Shown: piece by piece, positions 36,001-45,900 of the stretch
Numbering within the stretch: the stretch's first letter is position 1
Layout of the letters: the number at the start of each line of letters is the position of its first letter
Position numbers and translations under genes: made by a program
Origin: Verrucomicrobiales bacterium
Lineage (GTDB): Bacteria; Verrucomicrobiota; Verrucomicrobiia; Limisphaerales; J093
DNA: 64,000 nt
Assembly (NCBI GenBank): GCA_015075445.1
Contig: JABTUJ010000006.1
Span: 1-64,000, forward strand
Reading direction: 5' to 3'
Notes under the pieces: model-generated
Seen by the model: the letters and a program-made list of their open reading frames with translations, nothing else
Told to the model about the DNA's origin: nothing
Databases searched by the model: none

Positions 36001-38513
36001 TCCTCGACCAGATGGTCCAACCGCCCGGCACCCCCGCCGCCGACCTCCTCATCGAGAATTACGTCCTGTCGATGAGCAACCGCATCGCCGCCGAAGCCGC
36101 CCTGGACCGCGCCAGGTGGGGCACCTCGCCCTGGGCACCCGGCAAGACCTTCGCCCAGGGAACCACCGACCTGCTCCGCCAGTTCGTGGCCCCGCGCCGA
36201 CAACATTGGTACGTCACCCACTCCCTTACAAACACCAGCCGGCCCATCGGCATCCGAAATAACCAGAACGCCGGTATCCCCCTCTCCCAGCCGCCCGACC
36301 TCACCCTGGCGCTCGTCGACCTCGACTTCAACCCCGCCACCGGCAACCAGGACCACGAATACCTCTGCCTCAGCAACACCGCCCCCTACGCCGTCGACCT
36401 CACCGGCTGGACCCTCGGCGGCGCCGTCACCTTCACCTTCGCCCCCGGCACCGTTCTCCCGTCCAACAGCGTGGCGTACGTCTCCCCCAACCCGCGCGCT
36501 TTTCGGGCACGCCCCACCGGGCCACGCGGCGGCCAGGGCCTCTTCGTTCTCGGTCCCTATCAGGGTCAGCTCTCCGCCCGCGGCGAGACGCTCACTGTCG
36601 CCAATCCGCAGGGTGAAACACTCGGCACCTTCCGCTACGACGGCGCCCCCAGCGCGGCCCAGCAGTTCCTGCGCGTCACCGAACTGATGTTCCGTCCCGC
36701 CGCCCTCGAAGGGAATCCCCTGTCACCCGATGAGTTCGAGTACCTCGAGTTGGCCAACCTCTCGCCCTCCACGCCCCTCGATCTCACCGGCGTGCGCTTC
36801 ATCGAGGGCATCGAGTTCCAGTTTGCCGGCAGCGCCTTCACGAGCCTCGCGCCCAGTGCCCGGGTGTTGGTGGTCAAGAACCCCATCGCCTTCGCCGCCC
36901 GCTACGGTGACGACCTGCCCGTCGCCGGCGCCTTCACCGGCAACCTCGACAACGCCGGCGAACGCCTGCGGCTCGTCGATGCCCGCAACGAGGAGATCCT
37001 CGACTTCCGTTACGACGACGACTGGTACCCGCTGACCGACGGCCTGGGCTTTTCCCTCGTCGTGGTGGACGAATCCGCCGCGCCCGAGACCTGGAACCAA
37101 CGCCGCCAATGGCGCCCGAGCAGCGCGCTCTCCGGATCGCCCGGCACACCGGACCCACCCGCGCCCGAGTTCCCGCCGGTGCTCGTCAACGAGGTCCTGA
37201 CCCGCCCTGACCAACCGCCCCGACGCGATGCCGTCGAGCTGTTCAATCCCACGGACGAACCCGCCGACGTGAGCGGCTGGTGGCTCTCGGACGCCCTTAA
37301 TACCCCGGCGAAGTTCCGACTTCCTCCCGGCAGCATTCTCCCGGCCGGCGGGTACCTCACGTTCGATGAATCCCAGTTCAATGCCGGCAACACGCCCTTT
37401 GGCTTGGGAGCCGACGGGGACGAGATCTGGCTCTTCAGCGCCGACACCGCCGGCCAACTGACCGGCTACCTTCACGGCCATCGGTTCGGGGCGGCCGACC
37501 CGGGAGTCTCCTTCGGACGCCACCTCACCACCGACGACCAGGAACACTTCGCGGCCCAAACCGCAACCACGTTGGGAGCGGATAACGCCGGCCCCCGTAC
37601 CGGCCCGGTCGTCATCAGCGAAATCATGTACCATCCGCCGACGCCCGATGGCACGGGCGCCGAAGACGAATACCTCGAACTGCACAACCTCTCCCCGCAA
37701 CCGGTCCCGCTGTTCGACGGGGCTTCCCCCACCGCCACGTGGCGCGTGCGCGGCGGCGTGGGATTTGATTTCCCTCCGGGTCTCACGCTGGCCGCCGATG
37801 AGTTCATCCTCCTGGTGCGCTTCGACCCCGCGGATGCCGCCCTGGCCTCCGCCTTCCGCTCGCGATACGGCGTGAACCCGGCCGTGCGCCTCTTCGGCCC
37901 CTTCACCGGCGCACTGAACAACGCGGGCGACACGGTGGAACTGGAAAAGCCGACCTCGCTCGCTGACGATGCGGTAGCCTTCGTGCGGGTCGACCGGGTC
38001 GCCTACCGCGACGCCGCTCCCTGGCCCGCCGCGGCCGACGGCAACGGTCCGTCGCTCCAACGCCGCGAACCCCTGGCGTACGGCGACGACCCGGTCCATT
38101 GGATCGCCGCCCCGCCCACCGCCGGAACAAACGCCTTCACGGACCTCAACGCCAACGGCCTCGCCGACTGGTGGGAAAGAGAGTACTTCGGCGACAACTC
38201 CGTGGATCCGGCTGCCGATCCTGACGGAGACGGCCACACCAATCGCGAGGAATACCTGGCCGGAACCGGCCCGACGGACCCGGCCAGTTGCCTGCGTCTC
38301 ACGGTCCTCGCGCCCCCGCCCGCCGCCCACGTGGGCTTTGAGGCTGTCCCCGGCCGGACCTATGTCGTCGAGTTCACGGAAGCTCTCGGGATCACGCCGT
38401 GGCAGCGTCACGCAGAAGTGCCCGCCCGCGCCAGCCGGCAGACCGTGCGCCTTCCTGACGCCGGCCCTTCCGGCACGCGCTTCTACCGCCTGCTGGCTTC
38501 CCCATCACCCTGA
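33036..38513 (+). CDS. Very large exported CotH-kinase/lamin-tail-domain protein
   Basis: An 1825-residue secreted protein. After a signal peptide (LLLVGWMGLALVLPTPAA) and a beta-sandwich opening domain come two SbsA/Big_5-type Ig-like units (VVVTFSEPVSGV and VIVLFSEPVSGV), a lamin-tail domain (YLSEFMASNTRGLADEDRDY), a CotH kinase-like domain (MELRGNTSAGLPKKAHRIEF through PFDMNASWGQLY), then at least four further lamin-tail domains (LVDLDFNPATG, ITEL-type, VLVNEVLTRPD, VISEIMYHPP). It ends with a Ca-binding thrombospondin-3/dockerin-like stretch, DLNANGLADWWEREYFGD and DPDGDGHTNREEY. CotH proteins phosphorylate spore-coat proteins in bacilli; the exported PVC versions have no assigned role. 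ATG 33036 follows 18 upstream codons of non-family sequence. Confidence 0.92.
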   Translation: MKSWKRLLLVGWMGLALVLPTPAAILVPTESTWRWRPGTSEASDPVALWRELGFSDAEFTPAPAPFWYGDVLPGGTEISGMQNVYTCIFLRRFFVLTNVVEIGGLELRALVDDGFVAWINGTEVLRVNMPGTPGTAVTTATLANNAAEPVAFATYTLPAPTSYLVAGTNVLAVQVFQSSRSSSDLGFDCALESLVAETIPPTIAEVAPTPGEVTDLTQVVVTFSEPVSGVAAAHLLVNGIGARDVTADDGTTYRFTFVQPPYGPVTIGWSPHHDIQDLAVPPNRFDATRPDATWTYQLVDRTSPVVAALTPAGGATIRALTNVIVLFSEPVSGVDAADLLINERPAAGVTPTAPSQYVFSFPPPSPGNVNVTWAPGHGIQDLAIPPNAFAGGPWTYRLDPNASEAAPYLSEFMASNTRGLADEDRDYPDWIEVYNPSSATVNLDGWYLTDNASQPTKWRFPATNLAGGRFLVVFASGKDRRIPGARLHTNFQLGASGEYLALIRPDGTTRTSEFAPAFPQQVPDVSYGFAQEGSPPEYTTSPVPLYFTTPSPGAVNLGGAAVPGPVIENVRHTPNVPLDHEDLLVTARVLPAFRAVGSVTLRYRVMFGTELSTPMWDDGAHGDGAAGDGVYGATLPAELSEPGQMIRYLIAATDVLGNASRWPLFPHPTATAEYLGTLVAPTNVTSQLPIFHLFVAPNQMSRIDTESGGRIAFFYDGEFYDNVYMELRGNTSAGLPKKAHRIEFNRGHELRHAGPGGRSRRSSLLAEYLDPAYLRQHLCFWFLDRIGVPAPYNYPVRVQMNGAFYQLAFHSDVIGSEQMERMGYDPAGALYKAVGNLVPSFNSTGVFQKLEPKDDPSRTDYLQLANGIHESSPLAVRRATVFDLLDVPQVINHLAGSRWCSENDDVWANMSLYRDTYGDGLWRCIPFDMNASWGQLYGGSNPLEATVDQSKSHPLYGGSSTEGNFNRLYDVIVTLPETRQMLLRRQRSILDQMVQPPGTPAADLLIENYVLSMSNRIAAEAALDRARWGTSPWAPGKTFAQGTTDLLRQFVAPRRQHWYVTHSLTNTSRPIGIRNNQNAGIPLSQPPDLTLALVDLDFNPATGNQDHEYLCLSNTAPYAVDLTGWTLGGAVTFTFAPGTVLPSNSVAYVSPNPRAFRARPTGPRGGQGLFVLGPYQGQLSARGETLTVANPQGETLGTFRYDGAPSAAQQFLRVTELMFRPAALEGNPLSPDEFEYLELANLSPSTPLDLTGVRFIEGIEFQFAGSAFTSLAPSARVLVVKNPIAFAARYGDDLPVAGAFTGNLDNAGERLRLVDARNEEILDFRYDDDWYPLTDGLGFSLVVVDESAAPETWNQRRQWRPSSALSGSPGTPDPPAPEFPPVLVNEVLTRPDQPPRRDAVELFNPTDEPADVSGWWLSDALNTPAKFRLPPGSILPAGGYLTFDESQFNAGNTPFGLGADGDEIWLFSADTAGQLTGYLHGHRFGAADPGVSFGRHLTTDDQEHFAAQTATTLGADNAGPRTGPVVISEIMYHPPTPDGTGAEDEYLELHNLSPQPVPLFDGASPTATWRVRGGVGFDFPPGLTLAADEFILLVRFDPADAALASAFRSRYGVNPAVRLFGPFTGALNNAGDTVELEKPTSLADDAVAFVRVDRVAYRDAAPWPAAADGNGPSLQRREPLAYGDDPVHWIAAPPTAGTNAFTDLNANGLADWWEREYFGDNSVDPAADPDGDGHTNREEYLAGTGPTDPASCLRLTVLAPPPAAHVGFEAVPGRTYVVEFTEALGITPWQRHAEVPARASRQTVRLPDAGPSGTRFYRLLASPSP

Positions 38514-38618
38514 GCGTGAGGCCCGCCGTCCCGAGGTGGGAGCCTTGTGGAAATGAATGGCTGGCAGGGGCCGAGACGCACCCTGCCAGAACTCAGGCCG
38601 CAAGCCGAGACCATCGAT

Positions 38619-40031
38619 CTACTGACCCCGTGGGTGGAGATCCAGAACTTCCCCGAGCGCCGGCAGCTCCGCCTTAATCCCGTAGCGTTCCTGGATCTGT
38701 CGCGCCAACCCCTCCCGCCCGCGCGGTTCGCCGTGGGTCAGAAACACCCGGGGTCGCGACGCTGCCAGACAGTCAAACCACGCGAGCAGATCGGTCTGCC
38801 CCGCATGCGCGCTGAAGCCCCCCATCGTGTGGACCCGCGCCCGGACCACGATCTTCTCCCCGAAGATCGACACGTGCTTCGCCCCCTCGACCAACTGCCG
38901 CCCCAGTGTGCCCTCGGATTGGTAGCCCACGATCAACACGCGCGTCTCCGGCTTCCACAGGTTCTGCCGCAGATGATGCAGGATCCGGCCCGCATTGCAC
39001 ATGCCCGCTCCGGCCAACACCAGGCACGGGCCCGGCACGTCGTTGATCGTCCGCGACTCGTCCGCCGTCGTCGTGATCGTCAGCGTCTCCAGGTCCGCCC
39101 GGAGCGGACGCTCGCCGTTGAGCGCCGTGAGTTCCTCGTCGAAAAGCTCCGGATGATCCAGGTAGATCCGCGACGCCTCCGCCGCCATCGGGCTGTCCAG
39201 GAAGACCGGGAACCGCGGCAGCTCGCGTCGCCGGAAGAACACCGCCAGCAGCACGAGCATCAGTTGCGCCCGCCCCACCGCAAAGGTGGGCACCAGAATC
39301 TTGCCCTTGGCCTCCACCGCCTTCGCCAGCACCTCCCGGAACTCCGCCAGCGTGTCGGCAAACGGCCGGTGGTCATGGTCGCCGTACGTGGATTCGAGGA
39401 ACACCGCGTCCGCGGGTTCCCGCACGCACTCGGCATCCCGCAGGATCGGCGCCCCTTTCGGCCCGAGATCGCCTGAGAAGACCACGGTCCGGCGCCGCTC
39501 CCCCTCGTCGACTTCGAGGCGGATGCTGGCCGAGCCGAGCAGATGCCCCGCCTCGAGGAACCAGGCGCGGACACCCGGCGCGACGTCGACCGGCCGGTCA
39601 TAGGGCACGGGCTGGGCCAGGGCCATGAGCTGGCCCACCTCCGCAGGACCGTACAGCGGGGCCACCGGGTCCTCGCCGGCCCGTTCGCGGCGCCGGTTGA
39701 GCCGCGCCAGATCCTGGGCCTGCACCTTCGCGGAGTCGTGCAGGATGAGGTTGGTGATGTCGATCGTGGCCGGCGTGGCGAACACCGGGCCGGTGTAGCC
39801 TTCGTGCACCAGCAACGGGAGACGCCCGGTATGGTCAAGATGCGCGTGCGTCAGCAACACGGCGTCCAGTTTCCCGACGTCCAGTTCGGCCGGCACGCGG
39901 TTGTGGTCGTGCGCATTGGCCATGCCCTGGAACATTCCAAAATCCACCAGCAGGTTGGCGCGCCCGGTCTGCACGTGATAGGCCGAGCCGGTGACCTGCC
40001 CGCCCGCCCCACCATGAAGGGTGACTTTCAT
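38619..40031 (-). CDS. Metallo-beta-lactamase/beta-CASP fold RNA-processing nuclease
   Basis: A 470-residue cytosolic hydrolase. The metal site is THAHLDHTG with later GHLLGSASI and FSGDLG, followed by the beta-CASP domain and RMBL C-terminus (VGYQSEGTLGRQL, HTMGGFSAHAGQTDLLAW, FLTHGE). The whole layout is the CPSF73/YtgP-like RNA endonuclease family. Start ATG 40031 gives the classic MKVTLHGGAGGQVTGS. Upstream in-frame residues to 40283 are low-complexity. The gene is monocistronic, with the DUF3455 gene ending 267 bases upstream. Family placement is certain; whether it is endo- or exonucleolytic is not. Confidence 0.95.
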   Translation of the reverse strand: MKVTLHGGAGGQVTGSAYHVQTGRANLLVDFGMFQGMANAHDHNRVPAELDVGKLDAVLLTHAHLDHTGRLPLLVHEGYTGPVFATPATIDITNLILHDSAKVQAQDLARLNRRRERAGEDPVAPLYGPAEVGQLMALAQPVPYDRPVDVAPGVRAWFLEAGHLLGSASIRLEVDEGERRRTVVFSGDLGPKGAPILRDAECVREPADAVFLESTYGDHDHRPFADTLAEFREVLAKAVEAKGKILVPTFAVGRAQLMLVLLAVFFRRRELPRFPVFLDSPMAAEASRIYLDHPELFDEELTALNGERPLRADLETLTITTTADESRTINDVPGPCLVLAGAGMCNAGRILHHLRQNLWKPETRVLIVGYQSEGTLGRQLVEGAKHVSIFGEKIVVRARVHTMGGFSAHAGQTDLLAWFDCLAASRPRVFLTHGEPRGREGLARQIQERYGIKAELPALGEVLDLHPRGQ

Positions 40032-40196
40032 GAGCGCCAAAGGAGGACGAGGCGACCGGGGCAGGTCCACAGCCAGCGGCCGCGCGCGGGATCGCGTTGC
40101 ATGGGGAGGTTCTAGCCGGGGGACCGTCGAATCACAAGCCCATCCCCGCGTTTCCGACCGAGAGATCATCCGGGGCGGGCAAAGACCTCGCCGGCC

Positions 40197-40216
40197 GCCG
40201 CGTGAGGGCACGCGGC
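40197..40216. repeat. Perfect 8-bp hairpin in the 40032-40298 spacer
   Basis: GCCGCGTG, four-base loop AGGG, CACGCGGC. It lies downstream of the DUF3455 gene and upstream of the beta-CASP gene (both minus strand). There is no U tract on the minus transcript, so a terminator role is uncertain. Confidence 0.5.
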
Positions 40217-40298
40217 CTACAGGGGCTACGGCTGGCCCAAGCCAGAACGGCGGGCCCTCGCCAGGAAGACCCGCCGTTCGCATCGTCGGAGTTCCCGC

Positions 40299-40877
40299 CT
40301 ACTCGTGCGAGGCGCGATAGAGGTAGTACTCGGCCGTGTAGGGCACCCGCGCCTCCTCACCCACATACGTCCCGGCCTCGGCGGGCGCGAGACCCCCAAG
40401 CGTGTTGACGCGCAGGATGTAGGTCACCCGCGCGAACCGGCCGTGGTCGGAGGTCGCCACGGCGCGCAGCCGCAGCCAGGGAATGGCGTCAGGGAACGGC
40501 GTGCAGCGCGCCTCCGGCACCGCCACCACCTGGCTGCCGTCGCGGGCTTCCCAGGTGGGGCCGCCGTAGTGGATGCCGACAGAGCCTCGGTGGTGTGGGT
40601 CGGCGAAGAGTCCCGCCTCGGGCGCCACGAAGGCCCAGGCGTCACCGTCCCACTGGTAGATTTGCACGCCCGACGCGTAGAGGCGCACGCTCACCCGGTG
40701 TCCGGCGGGCACGTCCAGGGTGTCACACGAAGGTGAAGGGAGCTCGGGCGCGCGACGATCGGGCGCTTCGCTTTCGTGCGCTGTGGCAGAGAGCATGCCC
40801 GTGATGACCGTAAGGAGAGCCAGGGCCAGCGGGGGAAGGCAGCCGGGGCGGCGGTGTACCGGAGGGGCGGTGTTCAT
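40299..40877 (-). CDS. Exported DUF3455 domain protein
   Basis: A 192-residue protein with a signal peptide (PLALALLTVITGMLSATAHE) and a DUF3455-type mature domain: LDVPAGHRVSVRLYASGVQIYQWDG, WAFVAPEAGLF, HYGGPTWEARDGSQVV, and YVGEEARVPYTAEYYLYR. The family function is unknown. An earlier ATG at 40934 overlaps the upstream haloperoxidase-like gene's stop as ATGA and is in frame. That start would add 19 residues ahead of the signal, so I prefer 40877, but the overlap could still mediate coupling. It forms an operon with the haloperoxidase-like gene. Confidence 0.88.
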   Translation of the reverse strand: MNTAPPVHRRPGCLPPLALALLTVITGMLSATAHESEAPDRRAPELPSPSCDTLDVPAGHRVSVRLYASGVQIYQWDGDAWAFVAPEAGLFADPHHRGSVGIHYGGPTWEARDGSQVVAVPEARCTPFPDAIPWLRLRAVATSDHGRFARVTYILRVNTLGGLAPAEAGTYVGEEARVPYTAEYYLYRASHE

Positions 40878-40930
40878 GGCAGGAATTCTGTTCGCGGTTT
40901 GCATGTCGAGGTGGTGTGAGCCGGCGGGCG

Positions 40931-42214
40931 TCATCGGGCGTGCCGTGGGGTGAGGTAGTTCGCCAGCGCAAAGTCGGCGAGCGCCACGCCAAGGTCCGTG
41001 CCCAACTCGCAAGCATGACGGAAGTGGATGCCGCCCCAGATGCGGGCTTCCTGGACCTGGGCCGCGGCGTCGGAGAAGCGGGCGTAACGCTGGCTGAACC
41101 CCGGCATCAGTGGCGAGTTCAGCGTGAAGCTGTGCTCGTCGCCCAGTTCGCGGGCGAGGACCCGCATCATGCCCGCGGTGAGCACAGAATGATTGGAGAC
41201 GTACTCCGGAAATCGCGGCGCCAGGATCAAGCCCGTCCAATCCGGGTCAGCCGTCGTGTCCGGATTGCCATCGGTATCGGCGAGACGGATGGCGTGGTGC
41301 GGACGCCATAGGTGGTACGCGAACTTGGAGTCCCAGCCAATTATGAGCGCGTCACACGCCACCATATTCAACAGCGCGAAGAGGCGAGCCTTGTCCACAA
41401 GCCGTGCGTTGGCGGGCATGACGGCGCGAGCGGCGCGGTTTTCGTCCACCGATCCCATGGCCTGCCAGAGGCGCGCGATCTCGGTCTGCCCAACCGTGCG
41501 CATCGGGCTGTCGCTGCGCCCGAGTATCTTCACCTCCTCAAGATCGGCGGCATAACGGGGATGAAGGAGCGCGTCCGGAATCCCGACGCCGTAGGGGGGA
41601 CCCGGGCGGAACTGCGAGGGGCTGGTCATCACAAACGGCGTCAGCGCGGCAAGCTGGGGAAACACCGCGGGCAGGGCGCCGTCCCCGTTCGGGCCAAATG
41701 GAATCGATCGCCATTGGCCCGCCGCGAAGCCCCCCTGAAACGGCGGTTGGGGATCGGACCAATGATCGGTGCTCCGCCAGGCGAGGACCTGTCCGGCCAC
41801 ATACTCGCCCCAGGCCCGGCCGCGCGCGATGGCCTGGCTCTTTCCCGGGCTACCGGGCAGGCCCGCGAGGGATGTGGCGAGGTGCGCGTCCAGGACGTTC
41901 GCATGTCCCGGATAGAGCGCGCGCATGGCCGTGTACGCCGCCTGGACGGCCGCCGCGTCCGCCCGCGCGCCGGGCGGGGGAGCGGTTGTGACGTAGTAGG
42001 GCGTGTAGCGCCGTTCGATCCCGTTGACGGCATCGAAGATCGCCAGGTGCACAATCGCGGCGCTTCGTCCCTGGGCTGGGACCGGTTCAGCGGTGGCGAA
42101 GACCGCTTCATCCAGGTACGCGCTCCATTCGGTGACCGGATCGCCACGCCCGACGGGCCCGGCAAGCAAGGCGACACCCCAGAGACTGGCGGTGAGGAGG
42201 GAGGTGGAGTTCAT
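40931..42214 (-). CDS. Exported vanadium-dependent haloperoxidase/PAP2-like protein
   Basis: A 427-residue protein with a signal peptide (LLTASLWGVALLAGPVGRG). The chloroperoxidase/PAP2 helical fold is visible through three blocks: SKFAYHLWRPHHAIR with the Lys and Arg of the vanadate/phosphate pocket, FPEYVSNHSVLTAG in place of the usual PSGHS, and WGGIHFRHACELG with the final Arg and His. Members are vanadium haloperoxidases or acid phosphatases; the S-N-H-S variant and signal peptide fit the bacterial exported haloperoxidase-like group. ATG 42214 begins the signal; the frame continues 38 codons upstream. It is followed by the DUF3455 gene. Activity is not determinable from sequence. Confidence 0.9.
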   Translation of the reverse strand: MNSTSLLTASLWGVALLAGPVGRGDPVTEWSAYLDEAVFATAEPVPAQGRSAAIVHLAIFDAVNGIERRYTPYYVTTAPPPGARADAAAVQAAYTAMRALYPGHANVLDAHLATSLAGLPGSPGKSQAIARGRAWGEYVAGQVLAWRSTDHWSDPQPPFQGGFAAGQWRSIPFGPNGDGALPAVFPQLAALTPFVMTSPSQFRPGPPYGVGIPDALLHPRYAADLEEVKILGRSDSPMRTVGQTEIARLWQAMGSVDENRAARAVMPANARLVDKARLFALLNMVACDALIIGWDSKFAYHLWRPHHAIRLADTDGNPDTTADPDWTGLILAPRFPEYVSNHSVLTAGMMRVLARELGDEHSFTLNSPLMPGFSQRYARFSDAAAQVQEARIWGGIHFRHACELGTDLGVALADFALANYLTPRHAR

Positions 42215-42483
42215 GATGGTGTTTACGTTGTGTCGTTTCGTTCTTTCGAGGTTGCGTTCAGCAGGAGCCGGAGAGTCCGAATGGACCGGGCAACGATCCC
42301 CTCCGCCCGCCCGGCGGACAGAGGCCAATCGAATGCTCGATACTCGAGTCTCTCATAGCTCCAGTGGTCCGTTCGCCCCGGGGAGAGATTTCTTTCAAGG
42401 CGGAGGCGCGGAGGCGCTGAGGGACCCAGGATCCCGGCGCGTGGGGGGCCATGAACTCGGTGGGGCGGAGACGCAGGGGAGGT

Positions 42484-42539
42484 TCAAAGCTCAAAGCTCA
42501 AAGCTCAAAACTCAAAACTCAAAGCTCAAAGCTCAAAGC
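42484..42539. repeat. Heptanucleotide tandem repeat TCAAAGC x8
   Basis: Eight contiguous 7-base units at 42484, 42491, 42498, 42505, 42512, 42519, 42526 and 42533. Six read TCAAAGC and two in the middle read TCAAAAC. Decayed GAAGCTCCAAGG and GTCCAAGG repeats follow to about 42585. It is not in a reading frame. Confidence 0.95.
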
Positions 42540-42743
42540 TCAAGGGAAGCTCCAAGGGAAGCTCCAAGGGTCCAAGGGTCCAAGCGGCTGGAGCATGGGT
42601 GGCGTGCCACGCCGCGCGGAGGCTGTCGCGACGGGCGGGGCGCGGGGCGCAAGGAGTGGGCCGACGTCCAGAGACGCCGTGAGGAGAGGAAGTGCAGGCT
42701 GGAAGCCCGCACCACAGGTTCAGGGGCGGAGAGACGTCCCGTT

Positions 42744-42839
42744 GACGCCGGAGGCGTCCCAGACGGTAGCCGGAGGTCGCTGCGGGGCGGCGACCTCCGG
42801 TCCCGCGAGCCAGGTCCAAGGCACCCCGGAGGGGGTGCC
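42744..42839. terminator. Cluster of three hairpins downstream of the kinase gene
   Basis: Three perfect hairpins lie 84 to 180 bases past the kinase stop: GACGCC-GGA-GGCGTC (42744-42758), CCGGAGGTCGC with a 9-base loop (42770-42800), and GGCACCCC-GGAG-GGGGTGCC (42820-42839). No U tract is present, so this may be a Rho-assisted or structural end for the sigma-kinase transcript rather than an intrinsic terminator. Position is suggestive only. Confidence 0.45.
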
Positions 42840-42922
42840 AGAGGTCCGGGGTCACGGCATCTGGCATGCCTCCGGGAGGGCCTCGCCCGCGCACGACCGC
42901 CTCTGGGGCGTCTCGCTCGCGG

Positions 42923-45900
42923 TCAGGGGTCGGCGTCGGTCCAGTCCAGGCCCAGGGCCTGCAGGTGGCGGCGAACCTCCAGCAGGTCCCACACCTGCAG
43001 CCGGCGGGCCTCGACGCTCACCGCCAGTTGCCGGCCATCGGGGCTCAACGCGAGCGGGGCCATCGTGCTGGGCAGCGGCAGTTGCGGTGCCAGGGATCCG
43101 GCGGTGTAAAGACAGGCGAAGCGCTGTTCCGGCGCCAGCCACCACCCGCGGCCGTCGGGTTGGGCGAGCACCCCCACGTGGGGGATGCCCGCGAAGTTCG
43201 TCAGCACCCGGGTGCGGCGCCAGTCGCCCAGGCTCCAGAATTCCACCTGCCCACGCGAAGCGACGGCGAGCTCGTCCCCGGCGGGAGAGAACTGAAAGCC
43301 CGCGATGGCAGCCAGGCAGTCGAGCCTTGCGGCCGGCTCAAGGCCGGGGAGGCGATAGACGTGCAGCGTCGAGGTGTAGCCCTGGTAGATGCCCAGCCAC
43401 CGGCGGTCGGGGGAGATGCCGTTCATGCCCTGGGCCGTGCGGGTCCAGCCGTCGTCCCGCGGCCGGAGCTGGTCCAACGCCACGACCTGCGAGCCGCGGG
43501 TGGTGGTCCACGCCACCAGGTTCGCGGCCACGCTGAGCCAGGTGAACCCCGCCGGCGTGGCGAGCTCCAGGCGTTCAAGTCGCGGCGCCACGCCGCGTTC
43601 CGCGGCGGGGACGACGCGCCACCGAAAACAGTCCCGGTCCCGCCGGCTGCCAAACAGCTCGTGTCCTTCGGGACCCCAATAGGGGCTCGCTTCCGCGCCG
43701 TCCGCTGTCAGCACTCCCGGTCCCGGCCGGGCGAGATCCCAGACGCCCAGCCGTTCGTCGGCGGAAGCGGCCAGCCAGCGACCATCGGCCGAGAACGCAG
43801 CGAAGCGCAGTCGCGAGCCGAGGTCTTCGGCAAACTCCCGCGGCACCGACGGCTCGAAGGCGTGGAGTTGCACGTCGTCCTGGGTGAGGAGGGCCCACTG
43901 GCGACCGTCGGCGCGAACCTGCACCTGGTAGCTGTCGAGCTCGATCACGAACCCGCGCTGCATCGTGCGCAGGTCCCAGCAGATCAACGATCGCTCCCAG
44001 CCACCGGTGATCAGGTAGTCCCCCCCACGATCAAAGACCGCGGTTACGGCCTCGGCCCGATGCCGGCCCAAGGCGCGCGCCGTTCCCGTGTTCGCCGCCA
44101 CCTGATGGACCGTGCCGCTGAGGTCCGTGACGGCGAGCCAACTTCCGTGCGGGTGCCAGGCGGCCGTTGTGACCACGGTCCCGAAGGGGCTGGAAGCCTG
44201 CAGGGACAGGCTGGCGGCGTCGTAGATCGAGACCACGGAGCCGGCTGGTCCGGGATGAATGGCCGCCAAACGGGTTCCGTCCGGCGAGAAGACCAGGAGC
44301 TCGGCGGCTCCGCCGGCCAGCGGGCGCCGGTCACGCTCGGTGCCGCGCTCGAGGTCCCAGGTCACGATCCGACCCGCAGCGTCGCTGGTCAGGAGGCAGG
44401 GCACGTGGGGATGGCAGGCCCGCACGTTGCGGCGGGCGTCGCGGATGAGCAGAACCTGCCGGACGTCGCCGCTCACGTCCCACAGCTCGAGGTCCTCGCC
44501 GTAGCCGTATCCATCGTAGTCCCGTTTCACGACCAGGAAGCGCCCGTCGGGACTCCAGCTCACGTTGTAGCACATGAGGTTTGTGCTGGCGGGAAGGGTG
44601 GCCAAACCGCGGTCGTCAGCCACGGCGCGGATTTCTACCGGCCCCCGGCCTTCACAGACGGCGATGCGCTCGAAGGTCGGATCGAGTTGCCGGGCCGTAT
44701 ACCGGGACCCGGCGGGGATCTCCCGTTCGAGACGCAAGTCCGGCAGCGCCAGGGCAGCCAACGCTTCGCGGCGCAGTTCAGGGGTGTTGCGGATGGCCGC
44801 GGCGCGGCGCACCGCTTCGAGCGCCCGGAAGCGCTGCCCGACTTCGCCGCTCCGCACCGTAGCCCGGGCCTGCTCGAGCCAGGCCGCATAGAGCTGCTGC
44901 TGCGAAGTCCGCTCCGCCGCCTCGGCCCGCTGACGCAGGACCCTCTCCTCGCCGGCGCGTGCCTCGGCGGCCCGTTGCCGCATCTCCTGGAATCCAACGA
45001 TGCCGAGCGCGAGCACCACCGCCCCGCCCGCCAGCGCGGCGATGCGCGTGGCCCGCTGCAACCGGCGTTCCACGCCGTACGCCTTCCGCACCGACCGCCC
45101 GGCCAGCAGCAAATTCAGGTCCCCCGCCGCCACCGCCGCGTTGGCACATCGACGAGACGGTTCAGGCGCACACAGCCGGGTCAGGACCTCGTTGAGCTCG
45201 AGAAACGCCTCCCGGTCCGGCCAGGCATCCAAGTCGGGCGGCACGGCCGGAAACTCGCAGCGGTCCATGCCGGTGGCCGCCTCGTACAGGAGGCGCCCGA
45301 CCGCAAACAGATCAGCCTGGACCGTCCCGGGTCCCTCGGGCGGGATGAAGCCCTCCGTCCCCACAAAGGACCGCGCCTCGTTCGTCGTCGCCACCAGGCC
45401 GAGGTCCGCCAGCTTCAGTTGTCCCCGCACGAAAATGACATTGGAGGGTTTCACGTCGCGATGGACCAGGCCATGCCGATGGATGTGGCCCAGCGCACCG
45501 CTCAGCTCCACGCCGAGCGCCACGACTTCCGCCACCGGCAACCTCCCCCGTGCGTTCAACTCAGAGCGCAGGGTGCGGGGACGGTAGCGCGCGACGAAGG
45601 CCTCGATCTCCCCGTCCGGCGGCCCTGTCGTTCCCGCGCTCCCGAACGAGCCTGGCGGCCAGCCGCGCCCTCCTTCCAGCCCTCCCTCGCTGTCGGCCAG
45701 TTCCATGACGTAGTAGAAGGCGCCCACAGCATCGTCCCGCCCCACATGCAGGACCTGGATCAGACCGGGGTGGGTCCGCGAAATCGGCTCGAACTGTACG
45801 ACTCCCCGGTATTCCCGCTCGTACGGCCGGTCGCTCTCGAAACGAGCCCGGGCGACCACTTTCACGGCGCGCCACTGGCCGATCACACTGCGCGCCAGCC

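Larger units (their letters stand above)
42215..42922. other. Gene-free 708-base stretch between two minus-strand genes
   Basis: No coding region is supported. It holds a heptanucleotide microsatellite (42484-42539) followed by short CCAAGGG-type repeats to about 42585, and a set of hairpins between 42744 and 42839. The rest is GC-rich spacer; nothing further was recognised. The upstream promoter of the haloperoxidase operon must lie at its left end. Confidence 0.8.

Noticed and set aside
34635..36356. Minus-strand open frame of 573 codons
   Set aside because: Antisense of the CotH protein, whose domains are clear on the plus strand.
42215..42922. Coding gene in the gene-free stretch
   Set aside because: Open frames here are made of microsatellite and simple repeats (Ser-Lys-Leu-Lys-Ala-Gln runs) and lack any motif.
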